Positions 52,822-60,814 of a stretch of 64,000 nt of DNA are shown here, in pieces. Origin of the DNA: an uncultured Treponema sp. (GTDB lineage: Bacteria > Spirochaetota > Spirochaetia > Treponematales > Treponemataceae); the NCBI RefSeq assembly GCF_946187725.1, contig NZ_CAMHSK010000014.1, positions 1 through 64,000 on the forward strand, given 5' to 3'. The notes under the pieces are model-generated. The model saw only the letters and a list, made by a program, of their open reading frames with translations. It had not been told where the DNA came from and ran no database searches. The position numbers and the translations under genes are program-made. The number at the start of each line of letters is the position of its first letter. The stretch's first letter is position 1.

Positions 52822-54666
52822 TTATTTTGCTTTATAAGCATCTGTGTGAACACCGCTGATAGCTCTTCCAGATGGCTCGTCCATGTTCTTCCATGTGGCA
52901 TCCCATTCCAATGCTTTTGCAGTAGAGCAGGCAACTCCGGCTTCGTGCGGAACGCAGCGGGCTGCACTGTCGCTTGGGAAGAGGCGGCTGTAAATCTCGC
53001 GGTAGTAGTATTCCTCTTTTGTTTTTGGCGGATTGACCGGGAATCGGTTTTCGCGGCGGGCAAATTCTGCGTCGCTTACCTTTTCTTCGGTCATCTTTTT
53101 GAGAGTGTCAATCCAGTTGTAGCCTACGCCGTCAGAGAACTGCTCTTTCTGACGCCATGCAATGCTCTCTGGGAGCAAATCTTCAAAGGCCTTGCGCAAA
53201 ATCCATTTTTCCATGCGCTGTTTGCCGTCCGGGAGCTTGATGTTCATTTTATCGCTCGGATTTAGGCTCATCGCAATGTCGATGAAATCTTTGTCGAGGA
53301 ACGGAACGCGGCCTTCAACGCCCCATGCCATGAGTGATTTGTTTGCGCGAAGACAGTCGTAAAGATGGAGCTTGCTCATTTTGCGGACAAGTTCTTCGTG
53401 GAATTCCTGTGCGTTCGGTGCCTTGTGGAAGTACAAATATCCGCCGAAAAGCTCATCACTTCCTTCGCCCGAAAGAACCATTTTGATTCCCATTGATTTG
53501 ATTACGCGTGCAAGAAGGTACATCGGTGTTGAAGCACGCACGGTCGTAATGTCGTATGTTTCAATGTGGTAGATTACATCAGGCAGGGCATCCAATGCTT
53601 CCTGAATCGTGAAGTGAACTTCATGGTGAACGGTTCCGATATAGTCAGCGGCTTTCTGTGCTGCAATCAGGTCCGGGCTTCCTTCAAGACCGACTGCAAA
53701 TGAGTGAAGACGAGGCCACCATGCACTTTCTTTTGAATCGCTTTCAACTCGCTTTTTACTGAATTTCTGTGTGATTGCCGCGATGATTGATGAGTCCAAA
53801 CCACCCGAAAGCAAAACGCCGTAGGGAACATCGCTCATGAGCTGTGCTTTTACCGCACTTTCAAGGCCATTTCGTACTTTTTCGATTACGCTTGGATTGA
53901 TTACTTCGCCTTTTTCGTCTGTAGCACGCGGATTGTTTTTAACGGCATCGAACGATTCCCAGTCACGCTTGTACCAGCGAACAGGAGCAGGGGCTGTCGG
54001 GGCGTTGCGGGGTGTCCCCGCAGAAGGGGTGGCGGAAGACGCGTCAGCGGCTGGAGACAGGGGAAGGCTTTCCCCTCCTGAATACAAATAATGTCCGGTC
54101 GGGAATTCTTCGATTGTCTGGCATTCGCCTTCAAGGGCTTTAAGCTCGCTTGCAACATAGTAGCGGCCTGCCTTGTCCCAGCCCTGATACAGCGGGATTA
54201 CACCGATTTCGTCACGGGCAATCAGATAGACATCATTTTCTGAATCGTAGAGGGCAAATGCAAAGATTCCGCTCAATTTTTCAATCATTTCGGTAAAATT
54301 TCCGCTTTCACGGTACTTCTTGTAAAGAGGAATGATTGCCTCACAGTCGCTTCCTGTCAAAAAGTTATAGCTTCCGTTGAATTCGGCACGGATTTCTTTA
54401 TGATTGTAAATTTCTCCGTTTGCCGCAAGAATGATTTTTCCGTCATCGCTGACCAGAGGCTGCTTTCCAGAAAGAGGGTCAACGATTGAAAGTCGTTCGT
54501 GGCTCAAAATTGCATTGTCACCAGTGTAAACGCCGCTCCAATCCGGGCCACGGTGACGAATCTTTTTGCTCATTTCCAAGACTTGTGAACGAAGCTCGTC
54601 TTTCAAGCCCTCCGCAACCGGCTTCCCGCCTGAAGCCAAATCAAATGCACCTACAAAACCACACAT
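52822..54666 (-). CDS. asnB: asparagine synthetase B, glutamine-hydrolysing
   Basis: A 614-residue enzyme making asparagine from aspartate, ATP and glutamine. The N-terminal glutaminase domain starts MCGFVGAF with the nucleophile C2 and has KIRHRGPDWSG; the synthetase domain has the PP-loop GVLLSGGLDSS. The C-terminus (CSTAKALEWDATWKNMDEPS) is that of E. coli-type AsnB. The protein is longer than usual (554 in E. coli), partly through residues ~196-222 (SSATPSAGTPRNAPTAP), which are encoded by the palindromic repeat shared with uppP. AGGAG precedes the ATG. A promoter-terminator leader controls it. Confidence 0.94.
   Translation of the reverse strand: MCGFVGAFDLASGGKPVAEGLKDELRSQVLEMSKKIRHRGPDWSGVYTGDNAILSHERLSIVDPLSGKQPLVSDDGKIILAANGEIYNHKEIRAEFNGSYNFLTGSDCEAIIPLYKKYRESGNFTEMIEKLSGIFAFALYDSENDVYLIARDEIGVIPLYQGWDKAGRYYVASELKALEGECQTIEEFPTGHYLYSGGESLPLSPAADASSATPSAGTPRNAPTAPAPVRWYKRDWESFDAVKNNPRATDEKGEVINPSVIEKVRNGLESAVKAQLMSDVPYGVLLSGGLDSSIIAAITQKFSKKRVESDSKESAWWPRLHSFAVGLEGSPDLIAAQKAADYIGTVHHEVHFTIQEALDALPDVIYHIETYDITTVRASTPMYLLARVIKSMGIKMVLSGEGSDELFGGYLYFHKAPNAQEFHEELVRKMSKLHLYDCLRANKSLMAWGVEGRVPFLDKDFIDIAMSLNPSDKMNIKLPDGKQRMEKWILRKAFEDLLPESIAWRQKEQFSDGVGYNWIDTLKKMTEEKVSDAEFARRENRFPVNPPKTKEEYYYREIYSRLFPSDSAARCVPHEAGVACSTAKALEWDATWKNMDEPSGRAISGVHTDAYKAK
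53999..54080 (+). repeat. palindromic repeat family F, copy 2, in frame inside asnB
   Basis: GGGGCGTTGCGGGG, AGAAGGGGTGGCGGAAGACG, GGAG and GGGGAAGGCTTTCCCC in order, nearly identical in layout to 1592-1678. It encodes a Pro/Ala/Ser loop between the glutaminase and synthetase parts and keeps the frame. Confidence 0.8.
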
Positions 54667-54691
54667 ACTTTTCTCCTATTTTGAAAAAAAA

Positions 54692-54737
54692 AGGTCGTAG
54701 ACAGTGCCTCGCTTTTACGAAACATTATCTACGACCT
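54692..54737 (-). promoter_or_regulatory. asnB leader terminator (attenuator candidate)
   Basis: AGGTCGTAGA/TCTACGACCT with an inner wobble-paired stem and a 6-base loop, then nine T on the minus strand (54684-54692), directly followed by the asnB ribosome binding site. It starts about 10 bases after the predicted transcription start. Flank GGCAAAGAGGTCG matches amt hairpin 1. Confidence 0.82.
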
Positions 54738-54753
54738 CTTTGCCGTTTTTGAA

Positions 54754-54783
54754 GTTATACAGCAAATGGAATATTTTTGTCAA
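54754..54783 (-). promoter_or_regulatory. promoter of asnB
   Basis: TTGACA (54778-54783), 18 bases, TATAAC (54754-54759) on the minus strand. Predicted leader is about 80 bases and consists mostly of the terminator hairpin. Confidence 0.75.
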
Positions 54784-54795
54784 TATTAGCGGATT

Positions 54796-55479
54796 TTACT
54801 GCTGCTCCTGTTTGGGAATGGATTTCGCGGCTACATAGAAAATGCGACATTCAACCGCCGCAAACAGGATTGCGACGATTGCAAGCCAGTGATAAATCGA
54901 TGTAAAACTTGCGAAGAAATTGTAGATTCCGTGCAGAAGAACCGCGTAGATGAATGGCATTGGATTTTTATGCTGATTTCGGAAATTCCAGATGTAAAGA
55001 CCGCTCAAGCCCGCTGCGAATACATGGATTGCCTGTGCGGAGAAAATGCGGTCAATGAGAAGGTGGATTACGATTTCTTTTCCGCCCTGATTTTGAATTT
55101 CCTGGAATTTTTTGACGATGTAGATGACCGATTCAAAACCGCCCACGGTGAGGCCGTAAAGGATTACACAGCAGAAAAACGCTCCCAAAACCTGATTTTT
55201 CTGCGGAATCAGGCACATGAAAAGCATCTTCATTGATTCTTCGATGAGGCCGTTGAAAAGGATTGCCGTAATCATGAGGGATGCGAAAGTGTATGCCGTG
55301 AAAATGGGGAGACTGAGGACATAAAACTGAAGCATCGAAGTGGGAAGAACGGTAATGAGTGCCAGAACACAGGCAACAAGGCAGTATTTGATTTTAAGGT
55401 CTTTATTGAGGATTAGCGCAAGCGCGAAAAAAAGTGCGGAAGGAATGAAGCAAATTCCTAAAAGTGCGTACAAATTCAT
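54796..55479 (-). CDS. PrsW-family intramembrane protease-like protein
   Basis: A 227-residue polytopic membrane protein with about seven hydrophobic segments. The PrsW signature appears as GLIEESMKMLFM (EExxK, near residue 80), with conserved histidines in AIHVFAAGL and VLLHGIYNFF. PrsW cleaves anti-sigma factors in Bacillus; substrate here is unknown. No Shine-Dalgarno; TACAAT lies 7 bases before the ATG. Confidence 0.85.
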   Translation of the reverse strand: MNLYALLGICFIPSALFFALALILNKDLKIKYCLVACVLALITVLPTSMLQFYVLSLPIFTAYTFASLMITAILFNGLIEESMKMLFMCLIPQKNQVLGAFFCCVILYGLTVGGFESVIYIVKKFQEIQNQGGKEIVIHLLIDRIFSAQAIHVFAAGLSGLYIWNFRNQHKNPMPFIYAVLLHGIYNFFASFTSIYHWLAIVAILFAAVECRIFYVAAKSIPKQEQQ

Positions 55480-55523
55480 GGCAAAGATTGTATCATTTTT
55501 TTGCGTGAAGAACTATAAGGTTG

Positions 55524-55812
55524 AATGTCGAGTTTTGAAATTTACTGAGTGCATAAAAAACGGCTCCCAGTCGTGATAACGGCTTATCGAAACCGCAGGC
55601 TAGCCTGCTACACGCGTTTTGTGCTTGTAACTATATACATTTGCCGCTTGCGCGGCAGCACAAAACGAGTGTTTTCGTAAGCCGTTTCGCTCCCTCGCGC
55701 CGTTTTTGCCATATCCGGTAAGTTCAAAACTCAACATTAGACGGCTATATCGGCATAGAATGGAAAAATGTCGAGTTTTGCATCACTCAGAGGATTTGCA
55801 AAACTCGACATT
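55524..55812. repeat. four alternating copies of a 14-base word
   Basis: AATGTCGAGTTTTG occurs in plus orientation at 55524-55537 and 55767-55780, and reverse-complemented at 55725-55738 (one mismatch) and 55799-55812. The last pair forms a 14-base-pair stem; its right arm sits between the -35 and -10 boxes of aroK, so it could be an operator or the end of a mobile element. Confidence 0.75.
55555..55707. repeat. nested inverted-repeat element upstream of aroK
   Basis: A 150-base imperfect palindrome with nested arms: AAAAAACGGC/GCGCCGTTTTT, ACGGCTTATCGAAAC/GTTTTCGTAAGCCGT, ACACGCGTTTTGTGC/GCACAAAACGAGTGT and GCCGC/GCGGC. No coding capacity; probably a cruciform-type non-autonomous element. 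Confidence 0.7.
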
Positions 55813-55823
55813 TGACCTATAAT
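55796..55823 (+). promoter_or_regulatory. promoter of aroK, leaderless
   Basis: TTGCAA (55796-55801), 16 bases, TATAAT (55818-55823), ending 7 bases before the ATG. No Shine-Dalgarno sequence. Confidence 0.7.
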
Positions 55824-55830
55824 CTTTTTC

Positions 55831-56433
55831 ATGAACTCGATAATTCTTTTGGGGATAAAGCACTGCGGGAAATCTACGCAGGGGAAGCTGCTTTCAAAGC
55901 ATTTTGGCTGTCCTTTTTTTGATACGGATGATGAAGTTACTGCTCTTACTGGAAAGACTCCGCGCGAAATTTATTCTGAGCAGGGAAAAGATGCCTTTAT
56001 TGAGGCTGAACGGAATGCTTGTGAAAAACTTGCCGAAAAGATTCTGAATCAATCTCAAAATGAAGGGGAGTGCGTGTCTTCTGACGGTATTGCCTGTGTG
56101 ATTGCAACAGGCGGCGGAATCTGCAACAATCCGGCTGCACTTGAAGCCCTTCATAAAACCGGAAAATTTGTTTTTCTGAACGCTGATGAAAAAACTGCCG
56201 CCGACAGGATTGTCCGTGAAATAAAATATGACGGCGTGGGCGTGATGAAAAATCTTCCGGCATACATTGCAAAGGAAAATCCAGAGAATGTAGCCGATGT
56301 ACGGGCGATTTTCCATAATTTTTACGAAGAACGCCAGAAGATTTACAAAGATTTGTGCGACATCGAAGTAAAACTCAATTACACTGCAACAAAAACCGAA
56401 AACATGGAGAAAATCATAAAAGCACTAGGGTAG
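55831..56433 (+). CDS. aroK: shikimate kinase
   Basis: A 200-residue P-loop kinase that phosphorylates shikimate in the chorismate pathway. GIKHCGKST (8-16) is the ATP loop; FFDTDDEV carries the shikimate-binding Asp; VIATGGGICNN near residue 92 is the GGG substrate motif. Somewhat longer than AroK of E. coli (173), with an insertion before ATGGG. It stands alone, with a leaderless promoter inside an inverted repeat. Confidence 0.92.
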   Translation: MNSIILLGIKHCGKSTQGKLLSKHFGCPFFDTDDEVTALTGKTPREIYSEQGKDAFIEAERNACEKLAEKILNQSQNEGECVSSDGIACVIATGGGICNNPAALEALHKTGKFVFLNADEKTAADRIVREIKYDGVGVMKNLPAYIAKENPENVADVRAIFHNFYEERQKIYKDLCDIEVKLNYTATKTENMEKIIKALG

Positions 56434-56466
56434 TGCCCAATTGCTAACTGATAATTGCTAATTATT

Positions 56467-58209
56467 TTACCCTTCCATTTTTGCCAGTTTGTGCTCAAGT
56501 TCTACGATTTTTGAGTGGATGTAATGGTCGACCGCAAACTTTTCCAGCATTCCAAGCGGGTCGTTCTGCTCGTTGATTATGCAGATTGCGTCCGTGTCGT
56601 AGTCAGAAAAAAGCTGGTAGGCGTCGGGGAGTGAGGCTGTGACCGGGCATGTAACCGTGGGCTTTTCCATGAGGTCCATCGCAAGAAGATTTTCGCCCAT
56701 TTCTCCGATTTGCATTGCTTCCTTGAGATGTTCTGTTGAAATCTGACCGACGAGCTTTCCTTCTTCCGCGCCGTCATTTCCGCGCACCTCATAATTTGTG
56801 TTTTCATGGTGAGTGAAGTTTTTGATGATGTTTCCGACCGTGTCTGTGTCGTTGACGATTGTGTATGAATTCGGACGGCAGAGAACATGTCCCTTTATGC
56901 TGATGTCGCTGACTTTTGCCGTTTTCATCAAATCTTCGGCGGTGACATTTAAGCCGACTTCACCGGCCTTGCTTACGCCGTATTTTACGCAGATTGGACC
57001 AAGAATCTGAACGATGAAAGTTGTGGCCGTAATGATGAGCATGATTTGAGGCCCGATTGAGTCCTGAAAATCATTCCCGGCAGCGATAGACAAACCAATT
57101 GCAACACCTGCCTGACTTAAAAGACAATATGGGAGATATTTTCGTACTGATTTAGGGGCATTCGTGAGCCTTGCGCCAAGTCTGCTACCGATTGTTTTTC
57201 CGAGCGTGCGTCCACCGACATACAAGAGCGCGATGATTGCTATGAACGGCGTGACAATCCAGATGTTGAGCTTTGCGCCGACTGTTACGAAGAAAAGAAC
57301 ATAGACTGGCGGCGTGAATTTTTCGACCAGCTTGAACATTGCGTTTGTCTTTTTATGGGCAAAATTCGTCATGAAAAAGCCGATGAACATGGCCGAAAGA
57401 ATGTTGTCGAGGTTAAGCGCGTTGCATATTCCCGTACAGAGAAAAAGGGTTCCGAGCGAGAATCCAAGGACGCGGTCTTCGTTGTGCATGATGTTCTTTA
57501 AAATCAGGTTCAAGATGAAGCCGAAGCCAAGACCCAGCGCGACAGATCCAAAAATGTCGTAGGCGATTGCTCCAAGCTGAGAGAGAAGTGAAACGGAATG
57601 TCCGCCTAAAAGTGGTGCTGAAATCGTGGCGGCAATTGCGTACAGGATGAGGGCAACTGCGTCATCCATTGCGACAATTCCAAGAATCGTTGTGGTGAGA
57701 GGACCTTTGGTGCGGTATTCTTTAAGAACATCCGTTGTGGCGGCCGGAGCTGTTGCGGCACAGATTGCACCCAAAATCAGACCGAAAGAAACTGACTGTG
57801 CCGTGGATTTTGTAAAGAGATATGTGACGGTGCCAGTGAGGATTCCGACGACGAAAAATGGCGTTATTGACTCGCCAAGCAGAATTCCGACGAACTGCTT
57901 TCCGTATTTTTTGATTACTTCGATTTTAAGCTCTGCACCGACCAGAAAGCCAATCAGGGTGAGTGAAGCGGTTGAAATCGGGTTGAGTGCGGCAACGGTC
58001 TCTTTTCCGAGAATCAAAAAGCCCGAAACGCCTATGATGATTCCTATGACAATATATCCGACAACCTGAGGGATTTTGAGCTTCTGAAAGATGCGGCCAC
58101 CAAAAGACCCGAAAAACATCATGATTCCGACCAGAAGCATGAACTGCGTGCCGTTCAAAGTCATAAAATGACATGCAGACGGTAAAAGAGTAGACAAAGG
58201 ATTTTCCAT
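56467..58209 (-). CDS. Kef-type cation:proton antiporter (CPA2) with C-terminal CBS-like domain
   Basis: A 580-residue membrane protein. Residues ~15-400 contain about twelve membrane segments in the CPA2 pattern (LIGFLVGAELKIEVIKKYG; GAICAATAPAATTDVLKEY, GIVAMDDAVALILYA with the ion-binding Asp pair). The C-terminal ~150 residues form a CBS pair (DLMKTAKVSDIS, DLMEKPTVTCPVTASLPDA), a likely nucleotide-sensing gate. It exchanges K+ or Na+ for protons. TATAAT at 58219-58224 lies 9 bases before the ATG at 58209, with no Shine-Dalgarno sequence. Confidence 0.9.
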   Translation of the reverse strand: MENPLSTLLPSACHFMTLNGTQFMLLVGIMMFFGSFGGRIFQKLKIPQVVGYIVIGIIIGVSGFLILGKETVAALNPISTASLTLIGFLVGAELKIEVIKKYGKQFVGILLGESITPFFVVGILTGTVTYLFTKSTAQSVSFGLILGAICAATAPAATTDVLKEYRTKGPLTTTILGIVAMDDAVALILYAIAATISAPLLGGHSVSLLSQLGAIAYDIFGSVALGLGFGFILNLILKNIMHNEDRVLGFSLGTLFLCTGICNALNLDNILSAMFIGFFMTNFAHKKTNAMFKLVEKFTPPVYVLFFVTVGAKLNIWIVTPFIAIIALLYVGGRTLGKTIGSRLGARLTNAPKSVRKYLPYCLLSQAGVAIGLSIAAGNDFQDSIGPQIMLIITATTFIVQILGPICVKYGVSKAGEVGLNVTAEDLMKTAKVSDISIKGHVLCRPNSYTIVNDTDTVGNIIKNFTHHENTNYEVRGNDGAEEGKLVGQISTEHLKEAMQIGEMGENLLAMDLMEKPTVTCPVTASLPDAYQLFSDYDTDAICIINEQNDPLGMLEKFAVDHYIHSKIVELEHKLAKMEG

Positions 58210-58218
58210 AAGGCGAGT

Positions 58219-58224
58219 ATTATA
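58219..58224 (-). promoter_or_regulatory. -10 box of the antiporter gene, near-leaderless
   Basis: TATAAT on the minus strand, 9 bases before the ATG; no good -35 match. Confidence 0.5.
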
Positions 58225-58264
58225 CAACTTTGCGCTGACTTATGGGAGTAGGTTGAATGCTGGC

Positions 58265-60601
58265 CTAATACATAATTTCACGGACGGTTTCGCCGGGGAG
58301 CTTGTTTTCGTACAGATATGCGTACATCGCGGCGGCGGAAATCACCTTTCTGCCATATTCTCTTGTTTCCGCGAATGGAAGTGATTCAAGGAAGAGATCC
58401 ATGCTGATTCCGACCGGCTGGTGCGGTGGCTTTCCGGTCGTTTCCCAGTCTTTTTTGAATCGTGAAACCCAGTTTCGCACATTCGTAAGGCCCGCATTGT
58501 AAGCGTAGAGGGCCAGAAGCTCGTTGTTGCCGGCAGTCCGTCCAATCAGGCTTGAAAGGTAATGCGTTCCCATTCTTACATTCGTCTGTGCGTCAAAGAT
58601 GTCGTATTCACCGTTTTTACCGATTTTGAGCTTTTTTGCCTCATCGTCGGCAGTTGCTTCCATGAGTTGAGTGAGGCCGTTTGCTCCAGCCTTGCTTGTC
58701 ACTCCCGAATCAAAAAAACTTTCGCTTCGGATAAGCGCGTACATCAGATATTTTGGAACAGAGAATTCTTCACAGGCCGAGTCGATTATCGGCTTGTAGA
58801 ACTGCGGAAAATTCAGAAGGGCAAGTTCACGCGGAATCTCTTCGTTCGTGTTTTCAAAAGTTCTTGCCGCGATTCTAAGACTCTGGACATTATACGCGTT
58901 GTCATTGCTGTTTTCGGCACAGCGGCTTAAAAATTCTGCGGTTTCGATTGCATCATGAACAGTGAGTTTTTTTCTATTTAAAAGCCATTCTGAATAAAGC
59001 CTTTGCGGAAAACCGAATGCGGCATATCCGCTCAAAAGTTTGCCCGCGCCGTCGTCAGGGAGATTTTCGTCATTTTCTTCTGATTCGTGGTTGCCGTTCT
59101 TCTTAAAAAGGTATGATTCAATCAATGCCTGGTCAGTGATATTGAGCCTTTCGAGTGCGCATACTTTGTAATATATAGAAGAATTTCCGTTCAGGACCTT
59201 AGAGAACGCTTCTACGGCTTGTCTGGTCTGCAAGTCCCGGTCGCCTTCAGCAAGGCCTTCTTCAATCAATCTTCCTGAAATGTAAGCGTATTTTCCTGCC
59301 GTGTATTCGGAAAAATTGGAATCCGTCTGTTTCCAAACCTTGAAAAAATCCTGCCAGCGATGACTTGAAAGAAGCAAAATTGAAAGCGATTCAAAAAAGT
59401 CGTCAAAGTATTCAGAATTATGAATCCGTGAGCCATATTCGGTAAGCGTCGCGATTATGTCATCTGTGGAAGTGCGCAGCTGAAAATTCAAAAGATACCA
59501 CAGACAGTTGTCGAATTTGAGCGCGTCTTCTGTTGAGGCGAGTGCATTCCTGAATCTGGAGACCGTCTGACGCGGGTAGCGGCCTGCCTTGTCGTAGAGC
59601 CGTGCGGCATAAAAGTGTGCGAAATATGCTTTTTCGGGACTGAGGGTTTTGGCAAGAGTGTCGAAAGTGCGTGCCGAGGCGTAAAAATTGTTCGTTGCGT
59701 AGAGAGTTGCCTTGCCGATGTCCGAAAGAATCTGCGAATCAAGCTCTTCATCGCGATTTTTGTAGATTGTCATGATTTTGCCGGTTTGACTGAGCGCAGC
59801 CTTATAATTGCGATGAAAAACAGCGATTCTGAAATCAATTATGACTTTCTGCGGAATTTCTGCTTCCTGGAGTGCTTCAAAAAGCGGTTCAAATCCTTCT
59901 TCCGGTGAGATTGAAAATTCTGAGTCAGACTGTGCTGCGGAGTTTTCGTCATTTTCTGATTTGAAGTGATAGTCCGGGGCAAGCTGACTTTCCAGAAGGC
60001 TTCGTTTGTTCAGATTTTTCTGAAATTTCTCGCTTTCCTGCTGAATCTTCATATTGTTTTCGCTGAGAAAAGCAAGATAGGCGGCGTAAGTTTCAAGGTG
60101 CTCGCTGGAAACCGGGCGTGAAATGAACCAGGTGTAAAATTCGTTTTCAAAGCGGCTGTCTTTTTTTTCTGCAAGGGAAAGAAGCCTGTATTTTACGATT
60201 TCATTCTTTGTGGTTTCAAGGGAGATTTTTTCTGTGAGACTGATGATTTTGACGAATTCGCCGTGCGAAAACAATTCGCGGCATGAGACAGCAAGGGATG
60301 ATTCGTCATCGTAGGCTTGTGCGAAATATTCTGCCGCCTCGATTCGTTCACGGACGCTGCCAAGCTGAGTGAGGGCTTCTGCGCTCTTTTTTGCAATCAG
60401 CGGACTTCCTTTCTTTTTGGCGATGGAAAAAAGCCTGACCGCTTCTTTTTCGTTTCCGTTTTCAGCGGCCTGCAATGCGAGATAATAATTTGTATCATTG
60501 CCGAATTTTTTTTGTGCTGCGTTTCTTGAACCAGATGTTCCTGCCCGTGTACAGGCAGAAAACAATACTAAAAAAATAAGGGCAGGAAAGACTTTTTTCA
60601 T
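58265..60601 (-). CDS. soluble lytic murein transglycosylase-like lipoprotein
   Basis: A 778-residue envelope enzyme that cleaves peptidoglycan to 1,6-anhydromuropeptides. Lipoprotein signal with LFSAC (C17). Residues ~30-590 form a long helical superhelix as in Slt70; the C-terminal ~170 residues are the lysozyme-like domain with the catalytic Glu in ALIRSESFF (near 626), GLTQLME, a metal-like MGTHYLSSL and YNAGLTNVRNW. The lipobox would anchor it, unlike Slt70 which is soluble. It is followed by the antiporter gene on the same strand. Confidence 0.9.
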   Translation of the reverse strand: MKKVFPALIFLVLFSACTRAGTSGSRNAAQKKFGNDTNYYLALQAAENGNEKEAVRLFSIAKKKGSPLIAKKSAEALTQLGSVRERIEAAEYFAQAYDDESSLAVSCRELFSHGEFVKIISLTEKISLETTKNEIVKYRLLSLAEKKDSRFENEFYTWFISRPVSSEHLETYAAYLAFLSENNMKIQQESEKFQKNLNKRSLLESQLAPDYHFKSENDENSAAQSDSEFSISPEEGFEPLFEALQEAEIPQKVIIDFRIAVFHRNYKAALSQTGKIMTIYKNRDEELDSQILSDIGKATLYATNNFYASARTFDTLAKTLSPEKAYFAHFYAARLYDKAGRYPRQTVSRFRNALASTEDALKFDNCLWYLLNFQLRTSTDDIIATLTEYGSRIHNSEYFDDFFESLSILLLSSHRWQDFFKVWKQTDSNFSEYTAGKYAYISGRLIEEGLAEGDRDLQTRQAVEAFSKVLNGNSSIYYKVCALERLNITDQALIESYLFKKNGNHESEENDENLPDDGAGKLLSGYAAFGFPQRLYSEWLLNRKKLTVHDAIETAEFLSRCAENSNDNAYNVQSLRIAARTFENTNEEIPRELALLNFPQFYKPIIDSACEEFSVPKYLMYALIRSESFFDSGVTSKAGANGLTQLMEATADDEAKKLKIGKNGEYDIFDAQTNVRMGTHYLSSLIGRTAGNNELLALYAYNAGLTNVRNWVSRFKKDWETTGKPPHQPVGISMDLFLESLPFAETREYGRKVISAAAMYAYLYENKLPGETVREIMY

Positions 60602-60626
60602 AGAAGAGATTTTAATAAAAAAAATA

Positions 60627-60809
60627 GGGGCTGTCTAATAAGTTCAGTTGATTACGGTCATTGAGCTTGTCGAAATGACTATTCACACTATATGTGTGGT
60701 TTCGACATAGGGAGCGTTAAAAAATCGCACTGCGATTTTAGCGATTCTCCGAAGCAACTGTGTTGCGCAGGGCTCAACCACCACATTTTTTACTTATTAG
60801 ACAGCCACC
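60627..60809. mobile_element. MITE-like element C, copy 2, with nested repeat D
   Basis: Bounded by inverted repeats with 14 identical bases, GGCTGTCTAATAAG (60629-60642) and CTTATTAGACAGCC (60793-60806). Inside are a GTCATT/AATGAC hairpin and a second hairpin GTGGTTTCGACA ... GGCTCAACCAC interrupted by ~60 bases that match repeat family D. No transposase gene. A shorter, more degraded copy is at 41012-41147. Confidence 0.7.
60707..60768 (-). repeat. structured repeat family D, copy 2
   Basis: On the minus strand CACAG, CTTCGG, TCGCTAAAA, a CGC/GCG stem, T run and CGCTCCCTAT, parallel to 20883-20954. It interrupts a hairpin of the surrounding element C. Confidence 0.55.
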
Positions 60810-60814
60810 AGGGA

